64,000 nucleotides of DNA, from positions 1 through 64,000 of the forward strand of contig JAFGBR010000081.1 of the NCBI GenBank assembly GCA_016933045.1, read 5' to 3'. The notes below the pieces were generated by a model that worked only from the letters and a program-made list of their open reading frames with translations, had not been told where the DNA came from and searched no databases. This document shows, in pieces, positions 7,714 through 17,160 of this stretch; position 1 is the stretch's first letter; each line of letters starts with the position of its first letter. Made by a program: the position numbers and the translations under genes. Origin of the DNA: Marinilabiliaceae bacterium. GTDB lineage: Bacteria > Bacteroidota > Bacteroidia > Bacteroidales > Marinilabiliaceae.

Positions 7714-9270
7714 GTGGAATTGGATATTTCTGACAAAAAAAAGATTTCTTCTTTGTGTAAAGAAGACGTAGAACAATGTTTGTCACTGCTAAAGTCGTTG
7801 GTTAATGACAGTAGTGCTTTGGTATTAGTGAGTGAAGATAAGCGGATAGATTTGCTCAAAGCAGCAGGTATGCTTGCCCGGCCGTCAAAAGAAGAGCTTT
7901 CGAAACGCCGAAAAGATCTTAAAAAAGCAAAAAAAACCGCTTTGCGTGTAGTGGATAGGGAGGCTCGATCGACAACCGGTATACGTTATGCCAGAACCTC
8001 AGACGTGTTTGTGGCTCCCAAACAATTGTCGACTAACGAAACAACTACAAAGGAAGATAAGCAATTAATTTCGCCACGTAACTGTTATGTGTGTAAAGCT
8101 GAATTTACCAAACTTCATCATTTTTACGATGCCATGTGCCCAAGCTGTGGCGACCTGAATTATAAGAAGCGATTCCAAACAACCGACTTATCAGGTCAAG
8201 TAGCTCTAATAACCGGCTCAAGACTAAAAATAGGTTATCAGGCAACACTCATAATGCTTAGGGCAGGGGCTACTGTTATTGCAACAACCCGCTTTCCTGC
8301 TGATTCGGCCATTCGTTTTGCAAAAGAGCCAGATTATGCCATTTGGTGTAATCGTTTACATATTCACGGACTTGATCTCCGTCATACTCCAAGTGTAGAA
8401 TTATTTTGTTCTTACATTGAGCAAACATACAGCAGGCTTGATATTTTAATAAATAATGCCGCACAAACAGTACGTCGTCCTCCAGGATTTTACTCGCACA
8501 TGATGGAAAAAGAGCTTCTGCCATTTCATGAACACGAACCGATAGTACAAAAACTTCTTTCCAGTCATCATAACTGTCTTAATATTATTGCACAAGAAAG
8601 TAAAATAGGTAAAGATACATCAAACCTTGCGGTAACATGGAAAGAAGAAGCTCCCGGACTAGGACTTAGGGCATCTGCACAGCTTTCTCAAATTCCGTAC
8701 AGCTACGATGGGGTAATGCAGAATGAAGAAGTATTTCCAACAGGAAAGCTCGATGCCGACTTACAACAAGTTGATTTGCGCATTACCAATTCGTGGCGAT
8801 TGCGACTGGGAGAAGTACCAACACCCGAGCTGCTTGAAGTGCAGTTGGTTAATGCCATTGCCCCCTTTGTTCTTTGCAACCGACTTTCGAGCATGATGAA
8901 GCGTGACTATACTGGGAAAAAACATATTGTTAATGTTACAGCTATGGAAGGTAAGTTCTATCGCTTCCAAAAGCCAGACCGTCATCCGCATACCAACATG
9001 GCTAAAGCAGCACTGAATATGTTGACACATACGTCGGCCAGCGATTTGGCAAAATATGGAATCTATATGAATGCCGTTGATACAGGATGGGTAACTGACG
9101 AAGACCCTGCTCAGATATCAGCACACAATGAAGAAGTACATGACTTTCAACCTCCGCTCGACATTGTAGACGGTGCAGCACGTATCTGTGATCCATTTAT
9201 AGATGGTATTAACCGTGGAGAACATTGGTGTGGAAAATTCCTGAAAGATTATTTCCCTATCGATTGGTAA
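7714..9270 (+). CDS. SDR-fold protein with N-terminal zinc ribbon and non-canonical active site
   Basis: 518 residues. The N-terminal ~115 residues form a Lys-rich, probably helical region; a zinc ribbon follows (CYVC at 124-127 and CPSC at 142-145); the Rossmann/SDR domain spans about 160-510. NAD(P) features are TGSRLKIGY (168-175) and NNAA (247-250). The usual catalytic Tyr-x-x-x-Lys is Thr427-N-M-A-Lys431 ([13 protein letters not shown]), and the Ser position lies in NVTAMEG, so standard SDR reductase chemistry is doubtful. An ~130-residue insertion (about 255-385) separates NNAA from the next core segment. The GTG start is the only one that keeps the N-terminal region; the next ATG is at about residue 53. 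Metabolic role unknown; the gene stands alone and converges on the PUL. Confidence 0.82.
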   Translation: MELDISDKKKISSLCKEDVEQCLSLLKSLVNDSSALVLVSEDKRIDLLKAAGMLARPSKEELSKRRKDLKKAKKTALRVVDREARSTTGIRYARTSDVFVAPKQLSTNETTTKEDKQLISPRNCYVCKAEFTKLHHFYDAMCPSCGDLNYKKRFQTTDLSGQVALITGSRLKIGYQATLIMLRAGATVIATTRFPADSAIRFAKEPDYAIWCNRLHIHGLDLRHTPSVELFCSYIEQTYSRLDILINNAAQTVRRPPGFYSHMMEKELLPFHEHEPIVQKLLSSHHNCLNIIAQESKIGKDTSNLAVTWKEEAPGLGLRASAQLSQIPYSYDGVMQNEEVFPTGKLDADLQQVDLRITNSWRLRLGEVPTPELLEVQLVNAIAPFVLCNRLSSMMKRDYTGKKHIVNVTAMEGKFYRFQKPDRHPHTNMAKAALNMLTHTSASDLAKYGIYMNAVDTGWVTDEDPAQISAHNEEVHDFQPPLDIVDGAARICDPFIDGINRGEHWCGKFLKDYFPIDW

Positions 9271-9345
9271 ATTTACATTAACCTGCTTTTGTATTCCACC
9301 AAAAAAAAATGAAATTGATCTTAATTTTTATACATAAATAAAATT

Positions 9346-9375
9346 CAGAGGCTGTACATTATTAGCACAGCCCCT
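9346..9375 (-). terminator. Terminator at the end of the susCD unit
   Basis: GGCTGT (9350-9355) and ACAGCC (9367-9372), extended by CAG/CTG across one mismatch. On the minus strand the hairpin is followed by T-rich AATTTTATTTAT, so it best ends transcription coming from susD. It may also end the convergent SDR transcript. Confidence 0.65.
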
Positions 9376-9387
9376 GTAAAAATAATC

Positions 9388-11016
9388 CTAATTGTCCTGA
9401 TTAAAACCGGAACGTTCGAACCACTGAGTTAAAGTTTTTCCATACGATTCTGCCTGTTGAACAGCATAGTCTGGAATTGGAAAATACTGATGTGTTGGTG
9501 TATATCCTTTCCTTTGGGCGGTTAACTGACGGTATTTATTAAAGCGTATCAGGTCTACCTTCCTGCATCCTTCAAACATAAGTTCATGTCCACGCTCCAT
9601 TAACAATGCATCCATAAAACCTTCATAACCAGCAACAGCATCGCCACTTAATGAAGGTAATCCGGCACGATCCCTAACATCGTTAACTGCCTGAAGAGCT
9701 TCACCATCTGGGACTGATTGGTCGCGACGTGCGACAGCTTCAGCATACATTAACAACACATCTGCCCATCGGGCTAATGGAATATCAGTTGGCTGAAATG
9801 AACTCTCAATCTCTATAGGAAATTTATTGATGATAAAGCCAGACCAAAGATTACCAATATCATCACGTGTTACCAAAGTAAAATCATTTCTCACGTAAGA
9901 TGTTAGTATTGTATTTCTCCTATTATCTAATGAATCAAATGTATCATAAAACTGTGGTGAAATGTTAAAACACTGACCCCATCCGCCTCCTTGTGGATAA
10001 AAAGGAGAAGGTTGAGTTTCTTCTTCATCCAGATATTTCGACACATTCCATGGAAGAACATACCACGACAAGGGATTGAAATTACCATTAGCGGCCGATC
10101 CATCACCGGCTTCATTAGTTGATACAGCGGCAATAACTTCGACATTAAATTTATTGGCTTGTTTAAACTGATTGGCATAAGCATCGGCACCACCTGTTCG
10201 ATACAATCCATATCCTTTATCAGAGGCCTTTAATTCATTATACATCTTAATTGCCTTATCGTAATAATCATCCATATATGACCCTTCGTTCAAGCAATGA
10301 CGCATCAAACAGAATCTGGCATAATCGGCTGTGTACCTTCCTTTTGTTTGGTTATTAGGCATATTTAAAATAGCGAATTCAAAATCATTTGTAATCCATT
10401 CGGTCATTTGTTCCAACGTGGGACGAACCATGTTTTTCTCTGACTCGGTATCTCCAACCATTTTGGGATCAAGAATTACAGGTACGGGGCCATATATATG
10501 AAGCAAGTAATACATCATCAAACCTCTTAGCAATCTGGCTTCACCAACCAAAGCATCTTTTTTATCATCGGAAAGCACAGTTGCTGCCTGCAAATCACCA
10601 ATAATCTTAGTAAACCTTGTAATATCCCTGATTTTCTCGAAATGAGATACATTACTATTTGAACTGCGACCATAATAAACACAATCGTCATAATTGGCTT
10701 GTGAAAGCAAGGTCCATGCGCCGCCCCACGATCCTATTTCCCATGCATTACTAATATCTGTGGTAACATCAAAAAGCCTTACAATTCCTCCTTCGGCAAC
10801 ATAAAAATTATGCTGAGTAGATCCAGTAAAATCATATGCCCAGTTAACAGAAAAAGGCACATAACAAGCCATCATGTATGCTTCATAATCCGACTCAGTT
10901 TTAGGAAAGTTAGCAGTAAAAAGGCTACCGTAAATTTTAGGATCAAAATTATCTTCACAACTACTTATTAATAGCGTGGATAAAACAATTGTAAGTATTA
11001 TAAATTTATTTCTCAT
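9388..11016 (-). CDS. SusD/RagB-family starch-binding-like outer membrane lipoprotein
   Basis: 542 residues from the preferred start MRNKFIILT; an in-frame ATG three codons earlier (11025) is possible. Lipobox LLISSC gives a surface lipoprotein. SusD features: the N-terminal segment with YEAYMMACYVPF, TPR-like helices (EARLLRGLMMYYLLHIYGPVPVIL, a hallmark of the family), and the C-terminal RWADVLLMYAEAVAR...AVNDVRDRAGLP and ERGHELMFEGCRKVDLIRFNKY. It binds oligosaccharides and caps the SusC pore. It lies 17 bases after SusC in the same transcript. The ligand is inferred from the surrounding enzymes (galactan/arabinogalactan). Confidence 0.96.
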   Translation of the reverse strand: MRNKFIILTIVLSTLLISSCEDNFDPKIYGSLFTANFPKTESDYEAYMMACYVPFSVNWAYDFTGSTQHNFYVAEGGIVRLFDVTTDISNAWEIGSWGGAWTLLSQANYDDCVYYGRSSNSNVSHFEKIRDITRFTKIIGDLQAATVLSDDKKDALVGEARLLRGLMMYYLLHIYGPVPVILDPKMVGDTESEKNMVRPTLEQMTEWITNDFEFAILNMPNNQTKGRYTADYARFCLMRHCLNEGSYMDDYYDKAIKMYNELKASDKGYGLYRTGGADAYANQFKQANKFNVEVIAAVSTNEAGDGSAANGNFNPLSWYVLPWNVSKYLDEEETQPSPFYPQGGGWGQCFNISPQFYDTFDSLDNRRNTILTSYVRNDFTLVTRDDIGNLWSGFIINKFPIEIESSFQPTDIPLARWADVLLMYAEAVARRDQSVPDGEALQAVNDVRDRAGLPSLSGDAVAGYEGFMDALLMERGHELMFEGCRKVDLIRFNKYRQLTAQRKGYTPTHQYFPIPDYAVQQAESYGKTLTQWFERSGFNQDN

Positions 11017-11033
11017 TGCTATCATTCTAAATC

Positions 11034-14000
11034 TTAGTTAAAGTTAATTTTTACACCAAAAGAAAAAGTCCTGGTTTGAGGATATTCAGCCTTTCCGCCT
11101 TTATAACTACCACCGGTGCGCACTTCAGGGTCAAAACCTTCGAAATTTGTAAATGTTAAAGGGTTTTGAGCATCGATATAAACACGAATGTTACTTATGT
11201 ACTGGCTAAATTGTTTTAATAAAGCACCTTTAATGTTGTATCCAAGTGTAATATTCCTTACTCTCAAAAAAGAAGCATCCTGATAACCAATATCAGTACC
11301 GGCACTACCAGGAAGAGATACAGAAGCCAGGTTCCAGGCAATACCAGGTAACGTTCCGTTAGGATTAGATTCTGAATTCCAAATTCTTTTTGCATAGGTA
11401 TTTGAATTATTTACCTCGTTAGCCAAATTACCGGCATGAGCCCAATCTAAAGCATAATTGTATTTATTAACCCCTAATTGGGAATACATAAATATGTCAA
11501 GATCAAAATTTTTGTACGTAAATGTATTTCCAAATCCAAAATAGATATCAGGAACTTCATTATTCATTTCCACATCGTCAACAGTTATTTCACCATCTTT
11601 ATTCTTATCAACGATTATAGGATAACCGGGAAAACGAACATTAGCAGGTTGCGATTCGGGCATGTTTGACAAATCGGCATTTATCAACCCATTGGTTTCA
11701 TAATAATAACGTGCATTTTCTGGCGCATCCTTACGCAACTCATATTCATTGTAGTCGTAGTTTGGCATCCTGTCTTTCCATATAGCATTGTATTTTGTTA
11801 ATGTTAAGATAGAATTCCATAGAAATTCAGGTGTTTTAATAATTTCACCTGATAAACTTGCATCCCAACCTTCTCTTCGCAAATGGGCACCATTTATAGG
11901 ATAAGTTCCGAACATTGACAGCCCGGCTGTATTGGCATCATCAAGCATGTGGGTGATGTTATTTTGAAACAAGTCGAAACTACCTGATAATCTATTGTTA
12001 AGAACATAAAAGTCAATACCGACATTTTTCATAGTCGTTTTTTGCCATGACACCTCCGGGTAATCCAAACCTCTCTGTGTGATTGGTATATATTGCTCTG
12101 CTCCCCCATTAAAAGTAACACGACTATATGGGGCAAAAGTACCGTAAAGAGTAGAACCCAAGTTATCGCTTCCAGTTTCTCCATAACTGGCTCTAAGTTT
12201 TAACAAGTTGATCCATGAAACAGAGCTCAGAAAAGTCTCATTAGATATTTTCCATGCCATTGATACTGAAGGGAAAATGGCATATTTTTTTTCAGGAAAG
12301 AATTTATCAGTACCATCCCGGCGTATGGTTGATGCAATTACATAGCGATCGAGAATATCGATATTTGCCCTGATAAACTGCGATCTTTTCTCGTCGTCAG
12401 AACGATTTGAACCCGGTTTGTACACACCACTGGCAGCACTGATATTATCGTTACCAATAGCATCATGCTGTCCATCGTAAGCAACATTAAGTTCACTACC
12501 CGAATTAAGATACTTACCAACACCGGCTACAAAATCAAAACTCAGAAAGTCCATAAATAATTTGTTAAAATTTATGGTCGCTTCATAAGTTTGGTTCTCT
12601 CGGCTATCGTTGGCCAAATTACCTCTTGATTTGTACATCTGGTCGAAGTAAACATATGAGGGAATATAAACAGAACGGTTGGTTGCCTCTTTGTTATTAC
12701 CATAAAGCAATTTTGCTGTTAATATTTTTTTTATCAGATTAATATCAGCACTGAAATTCAGATAGATCCCATTTGTATTGGTATTATCTTCAATATCCTG
12801 AAGAGCAACAGCGTTAGGAATATTCAAAAACTGGGTATACTCGCCATCTTCACCTCTAACAGGCAGATAAGAAGGATAGGATAGAGCAGCAGTAAGTGCG
12901 CCAGCAGCCTGAGCACCACGTCCGCTTGAGGTTCCGCCAACAGATGAGTTACCATATTTATTCCGGTTTACATTAGTAGTAGATGTAAGTTTTAAAAATG
13001 GGAAAAGCTGCAATTGAACATTGCTACGCATTGCATATCGTGTCATGCTTGAATTTGACACCGTACCATCCTGATTAAAGTAATTACCCGATACATAATA
13101 GATGACTTTTTTATTACCCCCTGTAATCATCAGGTTATGATTAGAAATACTTCCCGGCTTAAGAATTTCATCTCTCCAATTTGTGGTTTTAGCATCAGCA
13201 ATTTGTTGATCTGTGTATCGTGCCGTCCATCCATTATCGTAATCTGTTTCACCATAAACTCCCATCTTATTTTTGAACAGGTATTGTTCTTTGCTAAAGC
13301 TGTTAACCATTGACATATAATCCTGAGCATTGAGAGGATCGATGTAATCATAATTATTTACAACAGAATAACTACCATCGTAAGTTACTTTTAAGGATCC
13401 TTCTTTTCCTTTTTTTGTTGTTATGAGTATAACGCCATTTGCTGCACCAATACCATATATAGCAGCAGAAGCATCTTTCAATATTTCAACAGACTCAATA
13501 TCTTCAGGATTTAAGCCAGCCAGGCCCGATCGGTTGACAGCTGCCGGTATTACAGTGGAAGTACCGCCAGAGCCGGGTTCAAGTGATTCAGATGGCATAA
13601 CCACCCCATCAACCACATAAATAGGCTGTTCACCTCCACGAATTGAAATATCAATATTACCTCCAGGTTGAGCACTTGCAACCGTTGCCTGTAATCCGGC
13701 AGCCCTACCCAATAATAACTGAGGCATATTACTGCTGGCCGATTTTGATATATCACTTGTATTTACCTTAGAAATAGAAGTTGTAAGGTTTTTCTTTGAA
13801 ACGGTACCATACCCTACGGCAACCACTTCATCTAATCCAATAGTACTTGTAACCAACTCTATGTCAATAATATTCCTTTTGTTGATATCAACAGTTTGCG
13901 TTTCGAACCCAATAAAAGAAAACAATAAACGCGTTATTTGAGAGTTTATTTGTATTGAATAAACACCATCTGCATCGGTAATTGTACCAATTGTAGTGCC

Positions 14001-14219
14001 GGGTACTGAAACTGAAACACCGGGTATTGGAGAACCTGTATTATCAATTACTTTTCCTTTAATTGTCTGGCTTGATGCGTTATTTTGCGCAAATACATTT
14101 ACAAAAGCCAATTGTGATATTATTAAGAATAATACCAACGAAAACCTGACTATAAACGGTAACTTTAAGTTACACAAGTCAGGTAATTTACATAAAATTA
14201 GTTTTAGATTTTTTTGCAT
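11034..14219 (-). CDS. SusC/RagA-family TonB-dependent outer membrane receptor
   Basis: 1061 residues, typical SusC size. Order: long signal peptide (cleavage near VFAQ-NN, about residue 45), a carboxypeptidase-regulatory-like domain (IKGKVIDNTGSPIPGVSVSV), the TonB-box region with DEVVAVGYGT, a plug domain (about 150-275, GLNPEDIESVEILKDASAAIYG and GVILITTKKGK), then a 22-strand barrel ending in TRTFSFGVKINFN. It imports oligosaccharides with SusD using TonB energy. A terminator (14566-14597) separates it from the upstream GH2 gene, so susCD probably has its own promoter in 14220-14565, where repeated motifs lie. No FecR/ECF sigma pair is beside it; control by the HTCS is more likely. Confidence 0.97.
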   Translation of the reverse strand: MQKNLKLILCKLPDLCNLKLPFIVRFSLVLFLIISQLAFVNVFAQNNASSQTIKGKVIDNTGSPIPGVSVSVPGTTIGTITDADGVYSIQINSQITRLLFSFIGFETQTVDINKRNIIDIELVTSTIGLDEVVAVGYGTVSKKNLTTSISKVNTSDISKSASSNMPQLLLGRAAGLQATVASAQPGGNIDISIRGGEQPIYVVDGVVMPSESLEPGSGGTSTVIPAAVNRSGLAGLNPEDIESVEILKDASAAIYGIGAANGVILITTKKGKEGSLKVTYDGSYSVVNNYDYIDPLNAQDYMSMVNSFSKEQYLFKNKMGVYGETDYDNGWTARYTDQQIADAKTTNWRDEILKPGSISNHNLMITGGNKKVIYYVSGNYFNQDGTVSNSSMTRYAMRSNVQLQLFPFLKLTSTTNVNRNKYGNSSVGGTSSGRGAQAAGALTAALSYPSYLPVRGEDGEYTQFLNIPNAVALQDIEDNTNTNGIYLNFSADINLIKKILTAKLLYGNNKEATNRSVYIPSYVYFDQMYKSRGNLANDSRENQTYEATINFNKLFMDFLSFDFVAGVGKYLNSGSELNVAYDGQHDAIGNDNISAASGVYKPGSNRSDDEKRSQFIRANIDILDRYVIASTIRRDGTDKFFPEKKYAIFPSVSMAWKISNETFLSSVSWINLLKLRASYGETGSDNLGSTLYGTFAPYSRVTFNGGAEQYIPITQRGLDYPEVSWQKTTMKNVGIDFYVLNNRLSGSFDLFQNNITHMLDDANTAGLSMFGTYPINGAHLRREGWDASLSGEIIKTPEFLWNSILTLTKYNAIWKDRMPNYDYNEYELRKDAPENARYYYETNGLINADLSNMPESQPANVRFPGYPIIVDKNKDGEITVDDVEMNNEVPDIYFGFGNTFTYKNFDLDIFMYSQLGVNKYNYALDWAHAGNLANEVNNSNTYAKRIWNSESNPNGTLPGIAWNLASVSLPGSAGTDIGYQDASFLRVRNITLGYNIKGALLKQFSQYISNIRVYIDAQNPLTFTNFEGFDPEVRTGGSYKGGKAEYPQTRTFSFGVKINFN

Positions 14220-14565
14220 AATAAATTGATTTTTTTCACTGATTTTTAATGCTATCTGATATAAAAATATTATCAGACAGAAAATAAAATAGCCTGTTTG
14301 CTTTAGGCCTTAAGTTTTAGTGAATGTTCGATGTTACATAGGCAATGGATTTATAATGTATAAAAAGATCATTATCGATAAAAAATATAATTCAGAGTTA
14401 TTTATCCGAAATGAACCTATTATCTTATAGGCAGGTATAAAAATATTATCCGACAATAATAAAATTCATTACAAATCGGACACATTTGAAGAGAAAATAA
14501 CCATATTTTAAGCTGTTTTGCAGAACTTAATGAGTAACATCAAAATATGGTTTAAACAAAAATAA
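14220..14565 (-). promoter_or_regulatory. susCD upstream region with repeated motifs (putative HTCS sites)
   Basis: Two 20-base direct copies, TATAAAAATATTATCAGACA (14260-14279) and TATAAAAATATTATCCGACA (14436-14455), differ at one base. The first is also an inverted repeat, TCTGATA / TATCAGA (14255-14261, 14271-14277). TATCCGA occurs at 14403-14409 and 14447-14453, and ACAAATCGGACA at 14471-14482. The last 12-mer and AATATTATCAG recur upstream of the GH43 gene at 21890-21917. This fits an activator binding region for the nearby HTCS. No clear TAnnTTTG box was found. Confidence 0.5.
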
Positions 14566-14597
14566 AAAGGCCCTATTCAATAGAGAATAAGGCCTTT
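14566..14597 (-). terminator. Terminator after the GH43-GH53-GH2 unit
   Basis: AAAGGCC (14566-14572) pairs with GGCCTTT (14591-14597), extended by TATTC / GAATA across a C-A mismatch with a 6-base loop. On the minus strand the stem is followed by TTTATTTTTG. It lies 58 bases past the GH2 stop. Confidence 0.75.
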
Positions 14598-14655
14598 AAA
14601 CAGATTTAACTTAATTATTAACTAAAAAAAAGAGAAGATTATTACATTACGATTT

Positions 14656-17103
14656 CTATTCCACTTTTATTGTTATATGCGAACCATCCATATTATCGGC
14701 CGAAGCTGATAATATCAGATTTCCCTTATTACTAGCTGCTTGAACAATGGCAGTAAGCTGTCCGCTAAACAAATGCATCTGTGGCAGGTGAAAAAGATCC
14801 AGACATGTAGGATCGCCATTTGCTGCCGCCTTGTATGTTCCGGCACCATTAACACTAAATTTAATAAGACTGCTATCGATGGGACAAGGGTTTCCATCTT
14901 TATCAACCACTTTCACATTGATATATGCAAGATCGTTACCATCGGCATTAATGACCATCCGGTCGGCAGTTAGAACAATGCGTGCCGGTTTACCTGCTGT
15001 TCGCATAACAGCTTCTTGTTTTTTAATGCCATTGTTATCGTACGCTACCACTTTTACTTCACCCGGTTCGTAAACCACATTGTTCCACATTAACCGATAC
15101 CTGTTTTGTAAAGTTGAATCATTTTTATGTTGTACACCGTAACTTTTCCCATTCACAAACAATTCAGCCGATTTAAAATTGGTATAAACAAACACAGGCG
15201 TAACAAGCCCTTCACGGCCTTCCCAATTCCAGTGTGGCAAAATATGAAGGGTATTCTCATTTGAGTTCCATTGACTGCGGTATAAATAATAACGGTCTTT
15301 TGGTATTGAAGCCAGATCAATTATTCCGAACATAGAACTGTGATTTGGCCATGAACCATCGTAGGGGGTAGGCTCACCCAGATAATCAAAACCTGTCCAA
15401 ACAAATTGTCCTATTGTCCAATTGTGATCATCAGCCATAGCAAAGTCATTATCGGGCAGGTTCGACCACCAGCAATACTCAAGGTCGTAAGACGAGCACT
15501 GATTATCATCGTGTTTTACATTTGCTGCAATTTCGGGCGGAAATTTATAGATGCCGCGCGAACTTACTGTTGATGCAGTTTCGCTGCCCAACACCAGCTT
15601 ATGCGACAACGTATCATAAGCCTGCTGGTACAGATGCACCCTGTAATTAAATCCAGGTACATCAAGCAAATTGGCTATACCATTTTTAAGCACACATAAT
15701 ACCTGGTCCATACCGCAAGTTATTGGTCGGGTGGGATCTTCACGTTTACAGATGTCGTGTAAAAATTTTGCCACCTCAAACCCTTCTTTTCTGCACTGGC
15801 TCGGCACTTCATTTCCAATACTCCACATAACCACACTTGGATTATTTCGGAAATGGTGCAACATATTCACCATATCTTTTTCTGCCCATTGGTTAAAAAA
15901 CCTATGATACCCATTTTTACATTTGGCGATATCCCACTCATCAAAAGGTTCAAGCATCATCATAAAACCCATTTCATCGCAAAGTTCAACAAGCTCGGGA
16001 GCAGGCATATTGTGAGATGTACGAATGGCATCGCACCCCATATCTTTTAACATGGTAAGCTGTCTTCGAATAGCTGCTTTATTAACAGCAGCACCTAACG
16101 GACCTAAATCGTGATGGTTGCAAACACCTCTGAATTTTCTTTTTTTACCGTTTAAGAAAAATCCTTCATCGGCAATAAGCTCGATGGTGCGAACCCCAAA
16201 ACGGGTAACATATTCATCAACCTGTTTTTTATTATCATAAACTTTAGTTACAGCCTTGTAAAGTGAAGGGTTTTCGGGTGACCATAAATTTGGGTTTTTA
16301 ATTTGAAACTCCTGAGTAAATACGTTTTCATTCATCTGGAATGAGTTTCCTGTTGCTACCACCTGGTTATTCGAATCCAAAATATCTGTCGAAACAGTTA
16401 CATTAACATTGCAATTTTCAACCTTGGTTACTAAAACAACTTTAGCCTGTTCATCAGATACTTCGGGAGTGGTGACATGAGTTCCCCACACCGGGATATG
16501 AATTTTTCCGGTAACAATAATGTGCACATTTCGATACAATCCGGCTCCCGGATACCAACGTGAAGACTCTGGCTGATTTTCTAACCTCACAGCTAAGGTG
16601 TTATTTTTTCCAGACTCATTTAAATACTCAGAGATATCGCAATGAAACGAATTGTAGCCATACGGCCAAAAGCAGGCCTTTTTACCATTAACAAATACTT
16701 GGGCTTCGCTCATAGCACCATCAAACAATATTTTGACAGTTTTATCTTTATCGTAATTATCAACATCGAAAGAAGTTCGGTACCATCCAACGCCAACATA
16801 CGGCAAAGCACCTGTTCTACCTGTTTTTAAAGTAGCCTCTTTCTCAAGGTTTTGGGTAATTGCCACTTTTTGAAGATCGTTACTCATACTAAACGGACCA
16901 TATATTGCCCAATCGTGCGGAACAGTTACATCCTGCCAATTACTATCGTCAAATTCAGTATATGAGGCAGTAGTATCATTGCGACTGAATTTCCATCCTT
17001 CTTCAAGCAGGTACTCATTCCGGTGAGAAGATTGTTTTTGAATTGCACTGCACCCAATAAGCAATATCAATAAAAATGTAATTAATAGATTTTTTTGAAG
17101 CAT
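14656..17103 (-). CDS. GH2 family beta-galactosidase-like lipoprotein
   Basis: 815 residues. Lipobox LLIGC (Cys18). Domains: GH2 sugar-binding jelly roll (about 35-200, GWKFSR...VPHDWAIYGPFS), Ig-like domain (200-305), TIM barrel (305-600) with acid/base Glu432 in VVMWSIGNE and nucleophile Glu508 in GSETAS, then two C-terminal Ig-like domains (DUF4982 type, about 615-700, and a Big-like domain 705-815). It should remove terminal beta-galactose from galactan oligosaccharides in the periplasm or at the surface. It is last in the unit GH43-GH53-GH2, 57 bases after GH53. Beta-glucuronidase or other GH2 activities are possible, but the galactan-rich context favours galactosidase. Confidence 0.9.
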   Translation of the reverse strand: MLQKNLLITFLLILLIGCSAIQKQSSHRNEYLLEEGWKFSRNDTTASYTEFDDSNWQDVTVPHDWAIYGPFSMSNDLQKVAITQNLEKEATLKTGRTGALPYVGVGWYRTSFDVDNYDKDKTVKILFDGAMSEAQVFVNGKKACFWPYGYNSFHCDISEYLNESGKNNTLAVRLENQPESSRWYPGAGLYRNVHIIVTGKIHIPVWGTHVTTPEVSDEQAKVVLVTKVENCNVNVTVSTDILDSNNQVVATGNSFQMNENVFTQEFQIKNPNLWSPENPSLYKAVTKVYDNKKQVDEYVTRFGVRTIELIADEGFFLNGKKRKFRGVCNHHDLGPLGAAVNKAAIRRQLTMLKDMGCDAIRTSHNMPAPELVELCDEMGFMMMLEPFDEWDIAKCKNGYHRFFNQWAEKDMVNMLHHFRNNPSVVMWSIGNEVPSQCRKEGFEVAKFLHDICKREDPTRPITCGMDQVLCVLKNGIANLLDVPGFNYRVHLYQQAYDTLSHKLVLGSETASTVSSRGIYKFPPEIAANVKHDDNQCSSYDLEYCWWSNLPDNDFAMADDHNWTIGQFVWTGFDYLGEPTPYDGSWPNHSSMFGIIDLASIPKDRYYLYRSQWNSNENTLHILPHWNWEGREGLVTPVFVYTNFKSAELFVNGKSYGVQHKNDSTLQNRYRLMWNNVVYEPGEVKVVAYDNNGIKKQEAVMRTAGKPARIVLTADRMVINADGNDLAYINVKVVDKDGNPCPIDSSLIKFSVNGAGTYKAAANGDPTCLDLFHLPQMHLFSGQLTAIVQAASNKGNLILSASADNMDGSHITIKVE

Positions 17104-17160
17104 AAAAAAATTACTAATTTTTCGTTTATAACCTTTATTTATTAATGAATAGCACAGATA

